A stretch of 64,000 bases of DNA from positions 62,001 to 126,000 of the forward strand of contig JAAYNA010000107.1 in assembly GCA_012521105.1 (NCBI GenBank). Reading direction: 5' to 3'. Every line of letters begins with the position of its first letter. Within the stretch, counting starts at the first letter, position 1. The notes beneath the pieces are model-generated. The model did no database searches. It saw only the letters and a program-made list of their open reading frames with translations, and was not told where the DNA came from. Below, in pieces: positions 44,934 through 53,979 of this stretch. Origin of the DNA: Clostridiaceae bacterium. GTDB taxonomy: Bacteria > Bacillota > Clostridia > DSM-8532. A program made the position numbers and the translations under genes.

Positions 44934-46652
44934 ATGGATACAAAGGAAATATTAAGTTTTTTGCCTGGCCTTTTGGGTGGTGTGGCCGTATTTTTATTTG
45001 GCATGAACATGCTCAGTGAAGGGCTTCAAAAGATTGCAGGAGATAAGCTTAGGCACATAATCAGTATTTTGACGAATAATCCGATAATTGGTATTCTGGT
45101 TGGTACAGTTGTAACAGCTATTATTCAGAGCAGCAGTGCAACAACAGTTATGGTTATTGGTTTTGTCAGTGCAGGTTTAATGACATTAAAGCAGTCCATT
45201 GGTGTAATAATTGGTGCCAATATTGGAACAACTGTAACTGCCTGGCTGGTATCTATTGATATTGGGGAATTAGCCTTACCTCTTACGGGTATAGGTTTTA
45301 TTCTTTACTTTTTTATGAAATCAAAGAAATTAAAATATATCGGTCAGATTATCTTTTCTTTCGGTCTGCTTTTTGTAGGCTTAAATATAATGAGTGATAT
45401 GATGGCACCCCTTGCTAAATCCCAGGCTGTTGCAGACACTATGCTTAAGGTGAGTAACAACAGGTTTCTTGTGCTGTTTATCGGTACAATATTTACAGCC
45501 ATTATTCAAAGCAGCAGCGCTGCAATTGCTATTATGCAAAAACTGGCAGTGCAGACAACTGCTGCCGGTGAACCGTTAATAACACTTCGTGCGGCTCTGC
45601 CCATTCTTTTTGGCAGTAATATAGGAACAACAGCAACTGCTTTGCTTGCGTCAATTGGTGCCAGTGTTAACGCAAAAAGAGCTGCTTTTACTCATACAGT
45701 ATTTAATGTTGTGGGAAGTCTCATATTCATCTGGTTTATAGGGCCTTATGAACATGTTATTTCTTTAATTATGGGTGGGACTATCCTGCCCCATGAAATG
45801 GATACGGCCATAGCCTATTCTCACAGTATGTTTAATATAGTAAATGCGATACTGTTTACTCCATTTATAGGATTACTTGCGAAATTTGTTACCCGATTAT
45901 ATAAAGGAAAAGGAGAGCTTTCGGACAGAGCACTTGTGTATATCAGTGATAAGGTTTCATCTCCTGCAGTAGCTCTGAATCTTGCAATGCAGGAAATGCT
46001 GAGAATGGGAAAGATAGTTCAGAAAATGATCACAAGTACAAAAATAGTCATACTTGAGCAAAAGGAACTTGTCATACAGGAAATTAATGAAATGGAAGAC
46101 ACTGTAGACATGCTGCAGAACGAAATTTTAAATTATCTGTCAAAGATTATTTCTCAAAATGTGTTGAGTGAAGCCGAATCTGTGAGGCTAACAGGCTATA
46201 TGCGCATGGTCCACGACCTGGAAAGAATAGGTGATCATTGCGAAAGCTCAGCAATGCTTGGTCAAAGCAATATTGAAAATAAGGTACAATATTCTGATAG
46301 TGCATTATTCGAGCTAAAAGAGGTCTTTGAGAAGATTGAGCTTATTATGAGTCAAACACTTGTTGCTTTGGAAAATAACGACAAAGAACTTGCGAAATAT
46401 GTGTTATCTGAAGAGAACAATATGGATGACATTGAAAAAACTCTTAGAGAAAGGCATTTGGAGCGCCTTAAAAATGGAGAATGCAATCCAAGCACAGCAA
46501 TAACATATGTGGAATTAATTCATACAATGGAGCGTATGACCGACAATTGCAAAAACATTGCAGAATCTGTGATTGATGATTTAAACCACAGGTTGATCGG
46601 ACATTATGATAAGGCTGGTAAAGCCATAGATTATAAAATAATCAGGCATTAA
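44934..46652 (+). CDS. Na+/phosphate cotransporter with PhoU-like C-terminal domain
   Basis: A 572-residue SLC34/NptA-type (YjbB-like) protein. Two inverted-repeat membrane domains contain the diagnostic QSSSA motifs: 'GTVVTAIIQSSSATTVMVIG' near residue 63 and 'FTAIIQSSSAAIAIMQ' near 190. Both lie in eight or nine transmembrane segments up to about residue 330. Residues 350-560 form a PhoU-like helical bundle with 'MVHDLERIGDHCES' and 'MERMTDNCKNIAESV'. It imports or exports inorganic phosphate with sodium. ATG after GGAGG. TTGTGC-N18-TAAAAT (44874-44903) is a possible promoter of its own. Confidence 0.92.
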   Translation: MDTKEILSFLPGLLGGVAVFLFGMNMLSEGLQKIAGDKLRHIISILTNNPIIGILVGTVVTAIIQSSSATTVMVIGFVSAGLMTLKQSIGVIIGANIGTTVTAWLVSIDIGELALPLTGIGFILYFFMKSKKLKYIGQIIFSFGLLFVGLNIMSDMMAPLAKSQAVADTMLKVSNNRFLVLFIGTIFTAIIQSSSAAIAIMQKLAVQTTAAGEPLITLRAALPILFGSNIGTTATALLASIGASVNAKRAAFTHTVFNVVGSLIFIWFIGPYEHVISLIMGGTILPHEMDTAIAYSHSMFNIVNAILFTPFIGLLAKFVTRLYKGKGELSDRALVYISDKVSSPAVALNLAMQEMLRMGKIVQKMITSTKIVILEQKELVIQEINEMEDTVDMLQNEILNYLSKIISQNVLSEAESVRLTGYMRMVHDLERIGDHCESSAMLGQSNIENKVQYSDSALFELKEVFEKIELIMSQTLVALENNDKELAKYVLSEENNMDDIEKTLRERHLERLKNGECNPSTAITYVELIHTMERMTDNCKNIAESVIDDLNHRLIGHYDKAGKAIDYKIIRH

Positions 46653-46729
46653 TTTGTTAATAATAAAAGAATATTGTATACTTGAAGCAGATTTATTTAA
46701 ACTATTAATTTGTTTGGTGGGTCAAGACT

Positions 46730-47782
46730 ATGACAATAGAATTAACTGAATTTTTGCATCAATTGATAAATAATCCCGCACTGGCAATAACAGTGCTGCT
46801 GACATTGGGGGTTATATTTGTAAACGGGTGGACCGATGCACCAAATGCAATAGCCACATGTATTTCAACCAGATCTTTAGGTCCCAGGGCAGCTATTATA
46901 ATGGCTGCAATATTTAATTTCTTTGGTGTTCTGGTAATGACACTGTTCAATGCAACGGTGGCTCAGACCATATATAACATGGTTGACTTTGGGGGGAATT
47001 CACATAATGCGTTGGTCTCTCTTTGCGCCGCCCTTTTTGCAATTGTTTTGTGGGCAACTGCAGCATGGTGGTTTGGCATTCCAACCAGCGAAAGCCACGC
47101 CTTAATTGCAGGCATAACAGGTGCTGCAATCGCAGTCCAGGGTGGGCTTGAGGGAATAAATCCAGACGAATGGGTTAAGGTTATTTACGGTTTATTCCTT
47201 TCTGTATTCATGGGTTTTATATTAGGTTGGATAATCGTAAAACTTATAGAGTTTATTTTCCGTGGTTTTAACAGAAGAAAAACCACTGTATTTTTTCAGT
47301 ATGCTCAGGTTTTCGGCAGTGCAGGCATGGCATTCATGCATGGTGCCCAGGATGGCCAGAAATTTATGGGCGTTTTTCTGCTGGGTGTTTTTCTTGCCCA
47401 GGGAAACACCGATGTCTCGCAGTTCAGTATTCCTATCTGGCTTATTTTATTATGTTCATTAGTTATGGCACTTGGTACTTCAGTTGGAGGTTATCGTATA
47501 ATAAAAGCCGTGGGCATGGATATGGTCAAGCTTGAAAAATACCAGGGCTTTTCTGCCGATTTGGCTGCGGCGATAAGCTTGTTTTTTGCTTCGATATTTG
47601 GATTACCTGTTAGTACAACCCACACTAAAACAACCTCAATAATGGGTGTTGGAGCAGCAAAAAGACTGTCAAATGTCAACTGGGGAGTAGTGAAGGATAT
47701 GGTAGGTGCATGGATATTGACTTTTCCAGGCTGTGGCTTAATAGGGTATCTGATGGCGAAGCTGTTTTTGAGATTATTTTAG
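46730..47782 (+). CDS. PiT-family inorganic phosphate transporter
   Basis: A 350-residue membrane protein with about ten helices. The PiT signature appears twice: 'GWTDAPNAIATCISTRSLGPR' near residue 29-49 (variant of GxNDxxN) and 'GSAGMAFMHGAQDGQKFMG' near 197-215. It takes up phosphate as a metal-phosphate or with a cation at low affinity. ATG after GGTGGG. The DUF47 partner follows 87 bases downstream, a standard PiT pair. Confidence 0.94.
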   Translation: MTIELTEFLHQLINNPALAITVLLTLGVIFVNGWTDAPNAIATCISTRSLGPRAAIIMAAIFNFFGVLVMTLFNATVAQTIYNMVDFGGNSHNALVSLCAALFAIVLWATAAWWFGIPTSESHALIAGITGAAIAVQGGLEGINPDEWVKVIYGLFLSVFMGFILGWIIVKLIEFIFRGFNRRKTTVFFQYAQVFGSAGMAFMHGAQDGQKFMGVFLLGVFLAQGNTDVSQFSIPIWLILLCSLVMALGTSVGGYRIIKAVGMDMVKLEKYQGFSADLAAAISLFFASIFGLPVSTTHTKTTSIMGVGAAKRLSNVNWGVVKDMVGAWILTFPGCGLIGYLMAKLFLRLF

Positions 47783-47869
47783 CACTGATTAATAAAACTT
47801 CAGTACCTGCTTATCTGCAGACTGATTTAAATAACGTTTTATAAGAACATCGAAAAAGAGGTATGTAAT

Positions 47870-48493
47870 ATGGCGAGAAAAAGAAGTGAAGATTATTTTG
47901 ACACTTTTGTAAAACTTGTTGATTATTCCTGTCAGGCAGCTAATTTATTAGATGATATAATGAATAATTTCAATGCTGATTTACTTCATGAAAAAATGAA
48001 TGAGATGCATAAAATTGAACATGGCGGTGACACAGAAAGACATGCAATGATTCGGAAACTCTCAAGAGAGTTTATTACCCCGATAGAACGGGAGGACATA
48101 ATGTCCCTGGCTGATGCAATTGATGATGTTACCGATACTATTGAGGATGTTCTGTTTCGCTTGTATATGTTTAACATACGAAGCGTAAAGGAACATGCCA
48201 GAAAGATGACTGAAATTATTGTAAAATGTTGTAATGCATTAAAACAGGCACTGGAAGAGTTTCGACATTTCCAGAAATCGAAAATATTACACGATTTAAT
48301 TGTTGAGGTTAATGTCCTGGAAGAAAAGGGTGACAAACTTTATACCGAGGCCGTTCGTCATTTATACGTTAACAGTAAAAATGTTGTTGAAATAATGGCG
48401 TGGGATCAAACTTATGACTACCTGGAAAACTGCTGTGATGCATGTGAAGAAGTAGCAAATGTTATTGAATATATAATATTGAAGAACTCCTAA
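47870..48493 (+). CDS. PhoU-like phosphate transport regulator (DUF47)
   Basis: A 207-residue helical protein of the DUF47/TIGR00153 family. Conserved blocks are 'HKIEHGGDTERHAMIRKLSREFITPIEREDIMSLADAIDDVTDTIEDV' region (as short motifs around residues 43-90) and 'DYLENCCDACEEVANVIEYI' at the C-terminus. In other bacteria it is needed for function or regulation of the adjacent PiT permease. Cytoplasmic. Confidence 0.92.
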   Translation: MARKRSEDYFDTFVKLVDYSCQAANLLDDIMNNFNADLLHEKMNEMHKIEHGGDTERHAMIRKLSREFITPIEREDIMSLADAIDDVTDTIEDVLFRLYMFNIRSVKEHARKMTEIIVKCCNALKQALEEFRHFQKSKILHDLIVEVNVLEEKGDKLYTEAVRHLYVNSKNVVEIMAWDQTYDYLENCCDACEEVANVIEYIILKNS

Positions 48494-48618
48494 CAATAAT
48501 AGAAATTTATTGATAGTATAAACCGCGTTAGAGTATTATAATGAATAGGGAATTTTAGTTGGGAAAATACGCGAGTTAGAATATACGTTGAAACTTTGTG
48601 GTGTTAGGAGGAATCAAT

Positions 48619-49968
48619 TTGGGCAGGTTATTCGGAACCGATGGAGTTAGAGGCATTGCCAATAAAGAATTAACATGTGAGTTGGCATTTCAATTAGGAA
48701 AGGCAGGCGCCTATGTTTTGGCTGAAGAGTCGAAACTTACACCCAGGATTGTCATAGGTAAGGATACCAGACGCTCTGGGGATATGCTTGAAAAGGCTCT
48801 CATAGCCGGGATTTGCTCAGCAGGAGCCGAGGCCATATGCCTTGGAGTAATTTCAACGCCGGCGGTTGCATATTTAACTCGTAAATATAAAGCAGATGCC
48901 GGTGTCGTAATATCAGCATCCCATAATCCCGCAGAATTTAACGGGATTAAGTTTTTTGACAGACATGGTTATAAACTGTCCGACAGTCTTGAGGAGAGAA
49001 TTGAAGCTATAATCCTGGAAAATGCGGAAAAACTGCCAAACCCTGTAGGGTGTTCGGTAGGCTGTGTAACCGAAATAAAAGAAGCAAAAGAAGATTACAT
49101 ATCATTTTTAAAGAATTCAGTGAATACATCTTTTGAAGGACTAAAAATAGCTCTCGACTGTGCCAATGGAGCAGCTTTTGAGACAGCGCCAAAAGTTTTC
49201 TGTGAATTAGGAGCAGATGTTATTGTAATAAACAATGCCCCTGATGGTCTGAATATTAACGGAAACTGTGGTTCAACCCATATGGAGATGTTAAAATCTG
49301 TTGTACTTGAAAACAAATGTGATCTCGGTTTTGCTTTTGACGGTGATGCAGATAGAGTGCTGGCTGTTGACTCTGATGGAAACTATGTTGATGGAGATAA
49401 AATTTTAGGAATTATCGGTCTTGAACTGAAAAAGCAGAATAAGCTTCCGAATAATACAATTGTAGCTACTGTTATGAGCAACCTTGGTCTTGATATAATG
49501 GCGAAAGAATACGGGCTTTGTTTGGAAAAAACAAAGGTTGGCGACAGATATGTACTGGAACAAATGTTGAAGAAGGGGCATATGCTTGGCGGTGAACAAT
49601 CAGGTCATATTGTCATGCTTAACTTCAATACCACTGGTGATGGGCAGCTTACAGCTCTTCAGTTGGTACAGATTATAAAGAACACCGGCAAAACCTTAAA
49701 AGAATTGGCCTCTGTAATGAAGGTATACCCGCAGGTACTTAAGAATGCCAAAGTTAAAAATGAGAATAAATTCAGGTATATGGAAGACCCTGAAATTGCG
49801 GCTAGATGCAGGGAGCTTGAAAAAACTTTTCATGGAGAAGGACGTGTACTGATTCGTCCATCGGGAACAGAACCCCTTGTACGAGTTATGATTGAAGGTA
49901 AGGAACATGACTATATTGCCAGAAAAGCTGAAGAACTGGCTAAATTTATAGAACAGAAACTTGGTTGA
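48619..49968 (+). CDS. glmM: Phosphoglucosamine mutase
   Basis: A 449-residue alpha-D-phosphohexomutase. It converts glucosamine-6-phosphate to glucosamine-1-phosphate for UDP-GlcNAc and peptidoglycan. The phosphoserine is S101 in 'SASHNP'; metal binding uses 'DGDADR' near residue 240; sugar specificity loop 'GGEQSGH' near 323; phosphate loop 'RPSGTEPLVRVM' near 412-420. TTG start at 48619 follows AGGAGG; an open frame from 48598 has no better site. glmM is normally the third gene of cdaA-cdaR-glmM; here three phosphate genes lie between. Confidence 0.97.
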   Translation: MGRLFGTDGVRGIANKELTCELAFQLGKAGAYVLAEESKLTPRIVIGKDTRRSGDMLEKALIAGICSAGAEAICLGVISTPAVAYLTRKYKADAGVVISASHNPAEFNGIKFFDRHGYKLSDSLEERIEAIILENAEKLPNPVGCSVGCVTEIKEAKEDYISFLKNSVNTSFEGLKIALDCANGAAFETAPKVFCELGADVIVINNAPDGLNINGNCGSTHMEMLKSVVLENKCDLGFAFDGDADRVLAVDSDGNYVDGDKILGIIGLELKKQNKLPNNTIVATVMSNLGLDIMAKEYGLCLEKTKVGDRYVLEQMLKKGHMLGGEQSGHIVMLNFNTTGDGQLTALQLVQIIKNTGKTLKELASVMKVYPQVLKNAKVKNENKFRYMEDPEIAARCRELEKTFHGEGRVLIRPSGTEPLVRVMIEGKEHDYIARKAEELAKFIEQKLG

Positions 49969-50003
49969 TACAACCTGGGGCAACACCATATGGAGGCATA
50001 ATC

Positions 50004-50726
50004 ATGAAACATGACAATAACCATCTTACAAAAAGACTAAGCGTAGTTTTATTAATGATTTTTTTTATTCAGTTTTTAATCACCGGATGTTCTGATAATT
50101 TTGTTGCAGATACAGGCTACAATCTGGACGAAGAGTTAAACATACCAAAGGTAGTTTTTGTTTTTGATGATTCTGAAATGTCAAAAGATGCTAAGCCGGT
50201 TATGTCTGAACTGCGGAATAAGTATCAGGAGCAGGCAAAATTCTATTTTATCGACTCAAAAACAGATGAAGCACGGCCGGTTGTTGAAGAATATGGCTTG
50301 ACGAAATCCGATGACTATCCTTATATAGCAATAGAGGATGCAAGTGGTATGTCAAGCAGAAGCATTCACGGGTTTAATTCTATAACCCGCCAAAGTATCG
50401 AAGACTATATATTGCAGGCTGTTAGGGATTCTACTATTCCGGAGGGCTTTGACGGCCAATGGGAAGTTGTGAGTACACAACCGAAAGGTGACGGACTTAA
50501 CAGCACAGCATATGGAATAATAATCAATTCAGGGGATAAAATTCAATTTATTGATGGAAGAATTGTTCAGTTTGGAGCATTCAGAATGAAATATGAACTA
50601 ACCGGAGATAATGAAATTCACATGGTAATAGATAGTACAAATTCTATGGTTTTTACCTATGAAATTAGTGAAAACACATTAATCTTAGAGAACAATTTCG
50701 TTATTGTAAAAGCCAATAAAGAATAA
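50004..50726 (+). CDS. Lipoprotein with thioredoxin-like domain
   Basis: A 240-residue secreted protein. The signal peptide ends with a lipobox 'FLITGC', and lipidated C29 is the expected first mature residue. Residues 45-150 have a thioredoxin-fold appearance ('KVVFVFDDSEMSKDAKPVMSEL', 'AKFYFIDSKTDEARPVVEEYGL', 'DYPYIAI'). They lack a CxxC active site, so no disulfide chemistry is expected. The C-terminal 85 residues read as a small beta-barrel domain. ATG after TGGAGG. Function unknown; it may be a substrate-binding or peptide-binding surface lipoprotein. Confidence 0.8.
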   Translation: MKHDNNHLTKRLSVVLLMIFFIQFLITGCSDNFVADTGYNLDEELNIPKVVFVFDDSEMSKDAKPVMSELRNKYQEQAKFYFIDSKTDEARPVVEEYGLTKSDDYPYIAIEDASGMSSRSIHGFNSITRQSIEDYILQAVRDSTIPEGFDGQWEVVSTQPKGDGLNSTAYGIIINSGDKIQFIDGRIVQFGAFRMKYELTGDNEIHMVIDSTNSMVFTYEISENTLILENNFVIVKANKE

Positions 50727-50731
50727 GCAAG

Positions 50732-50760
50732 AAGAGCAGGGTATTTGCCCTGCTCTTTTC
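50732..50760 (+). terminator. Terminator after the lipoprotein gene
   Basis: AAGAGCAGGG (50732-50741) with CCCTGCTCTT (50748-50757) and a TTTTC end. Confidence 0.92.
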
Positions 50761-51105
50761 AGCACATAGCCAGGTTCTATTTACTGCAGCAGGCAGAGAG
50801 TTTAAATCTCCCGCCCCGTTGAAACGATGTATTGAAATTTCCATTGAATATTATATTCATGGCTCCAATATAAAAAAGAAAATATTTAAATTCTAAATAC
50901 GGAATTCCCTGTTATTACAATCTCCATTATTACAACTTGTTCAGTGTTTTGTTGTAAATGGAGATTTTTTTATTTGTATAAAAACATTGACGCAAATGAT
51001 TTAATATTATATTATTACAATAGTTAAAGTAAATATAAAATAATTTAACATAATATAAATTACAGCTTTATATTTTACATAAATATAAGTCAAGGGGGAC
51101 TAATC
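50761..51105. other. Intergenic region with a hairpin and promoter
   Basis: No gene seen. A large imperfect hairpin at 50919-50966 (TTACAAC/GTTGTAA core, AATCTCC/GGAGATT base) is followed by seven T. The GH43 promoter TTGACG (50987-50992)-N17-TATTAT (51010-51015) follows about 15 bases later. The hairpin may terminate a small RNA or act as a backup terminator. Confidence 0.55.
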
Positions 51106-52086
51106 ATGACAAAAGCAAAGCTAAATAGAACGCCTTATAATCAGCCATTAGTAGAGCAGCGAGCAGATCCGTACGTATACAAACACAAGGACGGATATTA
51201 TTACTTTACGGCTTCAGTACCCGAATATGACAGAATTATTTTAAGAAAATCCAAAACAATTAAGGATATAAGAAAAGCTGAAGAATATGTAATCTGGAGA
51301 AAACACGACAGCGGTGAAATGAGTAAAAATATCTGGGCTCCGGAAATACATTACATTGATGATGTCTGGTATATCTATTTTGCTGCAGGGAGAGAGGAGA
51401 ATCAATGGGATATAAGACCTTATGTACTCGAATGCAGAGATCCGGATCCAATCAATGGAGAATGGAAAGAGCTGGGCAAAATGCAATGTGCTGAAGAGGA
51501 TGAATTTTCATTCCGTGCCTTTTCCCTTGACGGAACGGTATTTGAGCATAATGGAAAGAATTATTTCATATGGGCCGAAAAGGTAGGAGTTGGTAAAAAA
51601 ATTTCAAATCTTTATATAGCCGAAATGGAAAAGCCGTGGAAGCTGAAAACTGTGCAGGTTATGCTCACTACCCCCGATTATGACTGGGAACGAAGAGGTT
51701 ATTGGGTAAATGAGGGCCCAAGCATACTGAAAAACAATGAATACATTTTTCTTGTTTATTCTGCAAGCGACACAGGATCCAATTATTGTATGGGAATGCT
51801 ATATGCACATAAGGACTCGGATTTATTGGATCCTCGTTCCTGGGTAAAATCGAGATATCCCATTTTATCTACTGACAGGGAAAAAGGCATTTATGGTCCG
51901 GGGCATAATAGTTTTACAAAATCAGAAGACGGCACGAAAGACATAATGATATTCCATGCACGGCAATACGAGGAAATAGTTGGGAATCCGTTGTTTGATC
52001 CTAACCGCCATACTATGATAATGGAAATTAAATGGAGTGACGACGGTATGCCTGTTTTTGAGTTTCAAAAGCAGGTTTCCGAATAG
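51106..52086 (+). CDS. Glycoside hydrolase family 43, intracellular
   Basis: A 326-residue five-bladed propeller enzyme without a signal peptide. The probable catalytic base is D21 in 'QRADPYVY' and the general acid is E203 in 'WVNEGPSIL'. 'NIWAPEIHYIDDVWYIYFAA' and 'YGPGHNSF' are GH43 markers. It probably releases arabinose or xylose from imported oligosaccharides. ATG after AAGGGGGA. It is cotranscribed with the secreted GH43 lipoprotein 20 bases downstream. The subfamily cannot be fixed by eye; alpha-L-arabinofuranosidase is the best guess. Confidence 0.88.
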   Translation: MTKAKLNRTPYNQPLVEQRADPYVYKHKDGYYYFTASVPEYDRIILRKSKTIKDIRKAEEYVIWRKHDSGEMSKNIWAPEIHYIDDVWYIYFAAGREENQWDIRPYVLECRDPDPINGEWKELGKMQCAEEDEFSFRAFSLDGTVFEHNGKNYFIWAEKVGVGKKISNLYIAEMEKPWKLKTVQVMLTTPDYDWERRGYWVNEGPSILKNNEYIFLVYSASDTGSNYCMGMLYAHKDSDLLDPRSWVKSRYPILSTDREKGIYGPGHNSFTKSEDGTKDIMIFHARQYEEIVGNPLFDPNRHTMIMEIKWSDDGMPVFEFQKQVSE

Positions 52087-52106
52087 ATTGCAGGAGGAGT
52101 TGAAAA

Positions 52107-53672
52107 GTGCGGAAAAAAACAATATTTTTGCTTACTGCCGGAATTTTATTGGTAACAGCGGCCTGCGGAAACAATGTATCCGGTAAAAAAGAGTCTGCCC
52201 ATGGTGCTTCAGGTAAAGAGGTTCAATCCGAAGAACCCGAAAATGATGAAGAGGAAAAAGACACCATTATAATAACAGATGATATTAAGTTAACAGCAGA
52301 TAATCCGGTTAATTATTCTTTCAGAAATGTTTCGGTTCATGATCCTTCTATAATTGCAACCAATGGCAGTTTCTACGTATTTGGGTCCCATCTGGCCGGG
52401 GCAAAATCAAAGGATCTGATGAACTGGGATTTGATTGGCTCGGGTGTTACTGCAAACAATCCAATTATACCCGATGCAATGAGAGAAATGCCGGAGGCAT
52501 TTGAATGGGCTAGAACCAACACCTTTTGGGCTCCCGATGTAATACAGTTAAATGATGGCAGGTATTATATGTACTATTGTACCTGTGAAGGCAGTTCTCC
52601 TTTATCTGCTTTAGGTATTGCCGTTTCAGATAATGTCGAAGGGCCGTATAAAGATTTAGGTATTATATTAAAATCCGGGATGGGATTTGATATGCCCAGT
52701 GAGGATGGAAATATGTATAATGCCAATGTGCATCCTAATGTAATTGATCCGTGCTTATTCTATGATCCAGAAGGAAGGCTTTGGATGATTTATGGCTCGT
52801 ATTCCGGAGGGATTTATGTTTTGGAGATGGATCCCGAAACGGGCTTCCCTCTTTACAAGGGTTACGGGAAAAAGATTCTGGGTGGAAACCATGCCCGCAT
52901 TGAAGGACCCTTTGTGTTATACAGCCCCGAAACCGAGTACTACTACCTGTTCTTATCCTTTGGCGGATTGGATTCAAATGGGGGTTATAATATCAGGGTT
53001 GCCCGTTCAAAAAATCCCGATGGACCATATTACGATGCAGAGGGGAATGATATGATTAATTGCAAGGGTGCGCCGGGCACTTTCTTCCACGATCCTTCCA
53101 TAGAAGGTTATGGTGTTAAGCTAATGGGCGGTCACCGCTTTGCTTGGATTGACGGTGAACAGTCAAGAATTCGTTTTGGGTATCTTTCCCCGGGGCACAA
53201 TTCGGCATATTATGATGAGAGCACAGGACGGTATTTTCTGATTTTTCACACAAGGTTTGAAGGCAGGGGAGAGATCCATGAAGTCCGTGTGCATCAGTTT
53301 TATATCAATGAAGACGGGTGGCCTGTTGCAGCTCCATACAGGTATGTAGGGGAAACATCTGGTACTTATACCGAAGAACAGATAACAGGAATATACAAAT
53401 ATATAAATCATGGCAAATCTATCAACAAAGAGGCAATATTATCCGAATTAATTCAACTGAATGAAGATAATACAATTACAGGGGCGGTTGAAGGCACATG
53501 GAAACTGAAAGATGATGGAAGAAGTGTGGAAATAATTATTGGTGAAGACATTTATAAAGGCGTGTTTAATATACAGTGGGATGAATACGGTAAAAAGAAC
53601 GTTATGACTTTCACAGCCCTGTCCGATAAAGGTGTTTCTATATGGGGAAGCGGTATTTGGGCCATTGAATAA
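52107..53672 (+). CDS. Secreted GH43 lipoprotein, probable endo-arabinanase
   Basis: A 521-residue protein with signal peptide and lipobox 'LVTAAC' (C20). After a short acidic linker the GH43 propeller spans about residues 70-410. The likely catalytic triad is D79 ('VHDPSI'), D214 ('NVIDPCLF') and E266 ('ARIEGPF'). A C-terminal beta-barrel (about 420-521) matches the extra domain of GH43 endo-arabinanases such as B. subtilis AbnB. It would cut arabinan at the cell surface. GTG start after AGGAGG. Together with the intracellular enzyme it forms an outside/inside degradation pair. Confidence 0.88.
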   Translation: MRKKTIFLLTAGILLVTAACGNNVSGKKESAHGASGKEVQSEEPENDEEEKDTIIITDDIKLTADNPVNYSFRNVSVHDPSIIATNGSFYVFGSHLAGAKSKDLMNWDLIGSGVTANNPIIPDAMREMPEAFEWARTNTFWAPDVIQLNDGRYYMYYCTCEGSSPLSALGIAVSDNVEGPYKDLGIILKSGMGFDMPSEDGNMYNANVHPNVIDPCLFYDPEGRLWMIYGSYSGGIYVLEMDPETGFPLYKGYGKKILGGNHARIEGPFVLYSPETEYYYLFLSFGGLDSNGGYNIRVARSKNPDGPYYDAEGNDMINCKGAPGTFFHDPSIEGYGVKLMGGHRFAWIDGEQSRIRFGYLSPGHNSAYYDESTGRYFLIFHTRFEGRGEIHEVRVHQFYINEDGWPVAAPYRYVGETSGTYTEEQITGIYKYINHGKSINKEAILSELIQLNEDNTITGAVEGTWKLKDDGRSVEIIIGEDIYKGVFNIQWDEYGKKNVMTFTALSDKGVSIWGSGIWAIE

Positions 53673-53674
53673 AT

Positions 53675-53979
53675 GCCGGGCTTATTATCTGCCCGGCTGT
53701 TATCTTATACAACCGGCCTTGCAATGCAACATTTCACTGAAATTGCGACAGATTGTCCGATTTAAGTTTTATACACTCTTTATCACATTTAAGTCAATAT
53801 AATCTATTTATAGGAATTCACTCATGGGAAAACCTGTGGTAAAAGCCGAAAATATATTGACTTTAAAAAGTCTGTCATATATAATTAAATATATATTTCA
53901 AATAAATATGAAATAATTCATATTACATTGAACTCGCAGCATATAAATAGTTGGATTACTATGTATTGGTGGGAGTACT
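53675..53979. other. Intergenic region between the GH43 pair and the uptake locus
   Basis: It holds a hairpin GCCGGGC/GCCCGGC (53675-53697) that probably ends the GH43 transcript, though the T-run after it is weak. It also has the promoter of the binding-protein gene (listed separately). No further gene is visible. Confidence 0.65.
53857..53885 (+). promoter_or_regulatory. Sigma-A promoter of the carbohydrate-uptake locus
   Basis: TTGACT (53857-53862), 17-base spacer, TATAAT (53880-53885), with a leader of about 90 bases. No clear cre site was seen beside it. Confidence 0.8.

Noticed and set aside
50004-50726. Thiol-disulfide oxidoreductase
   Set aside because: The thioredoxin-like region has no CxxC motif.
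50810-50845. CRISPR-repeat-like segment (GTTGAAACGATGTATTGAAA)
   Set aside because: It occurs once only; no second copy or spacer periodicity, and no cas genes are present.
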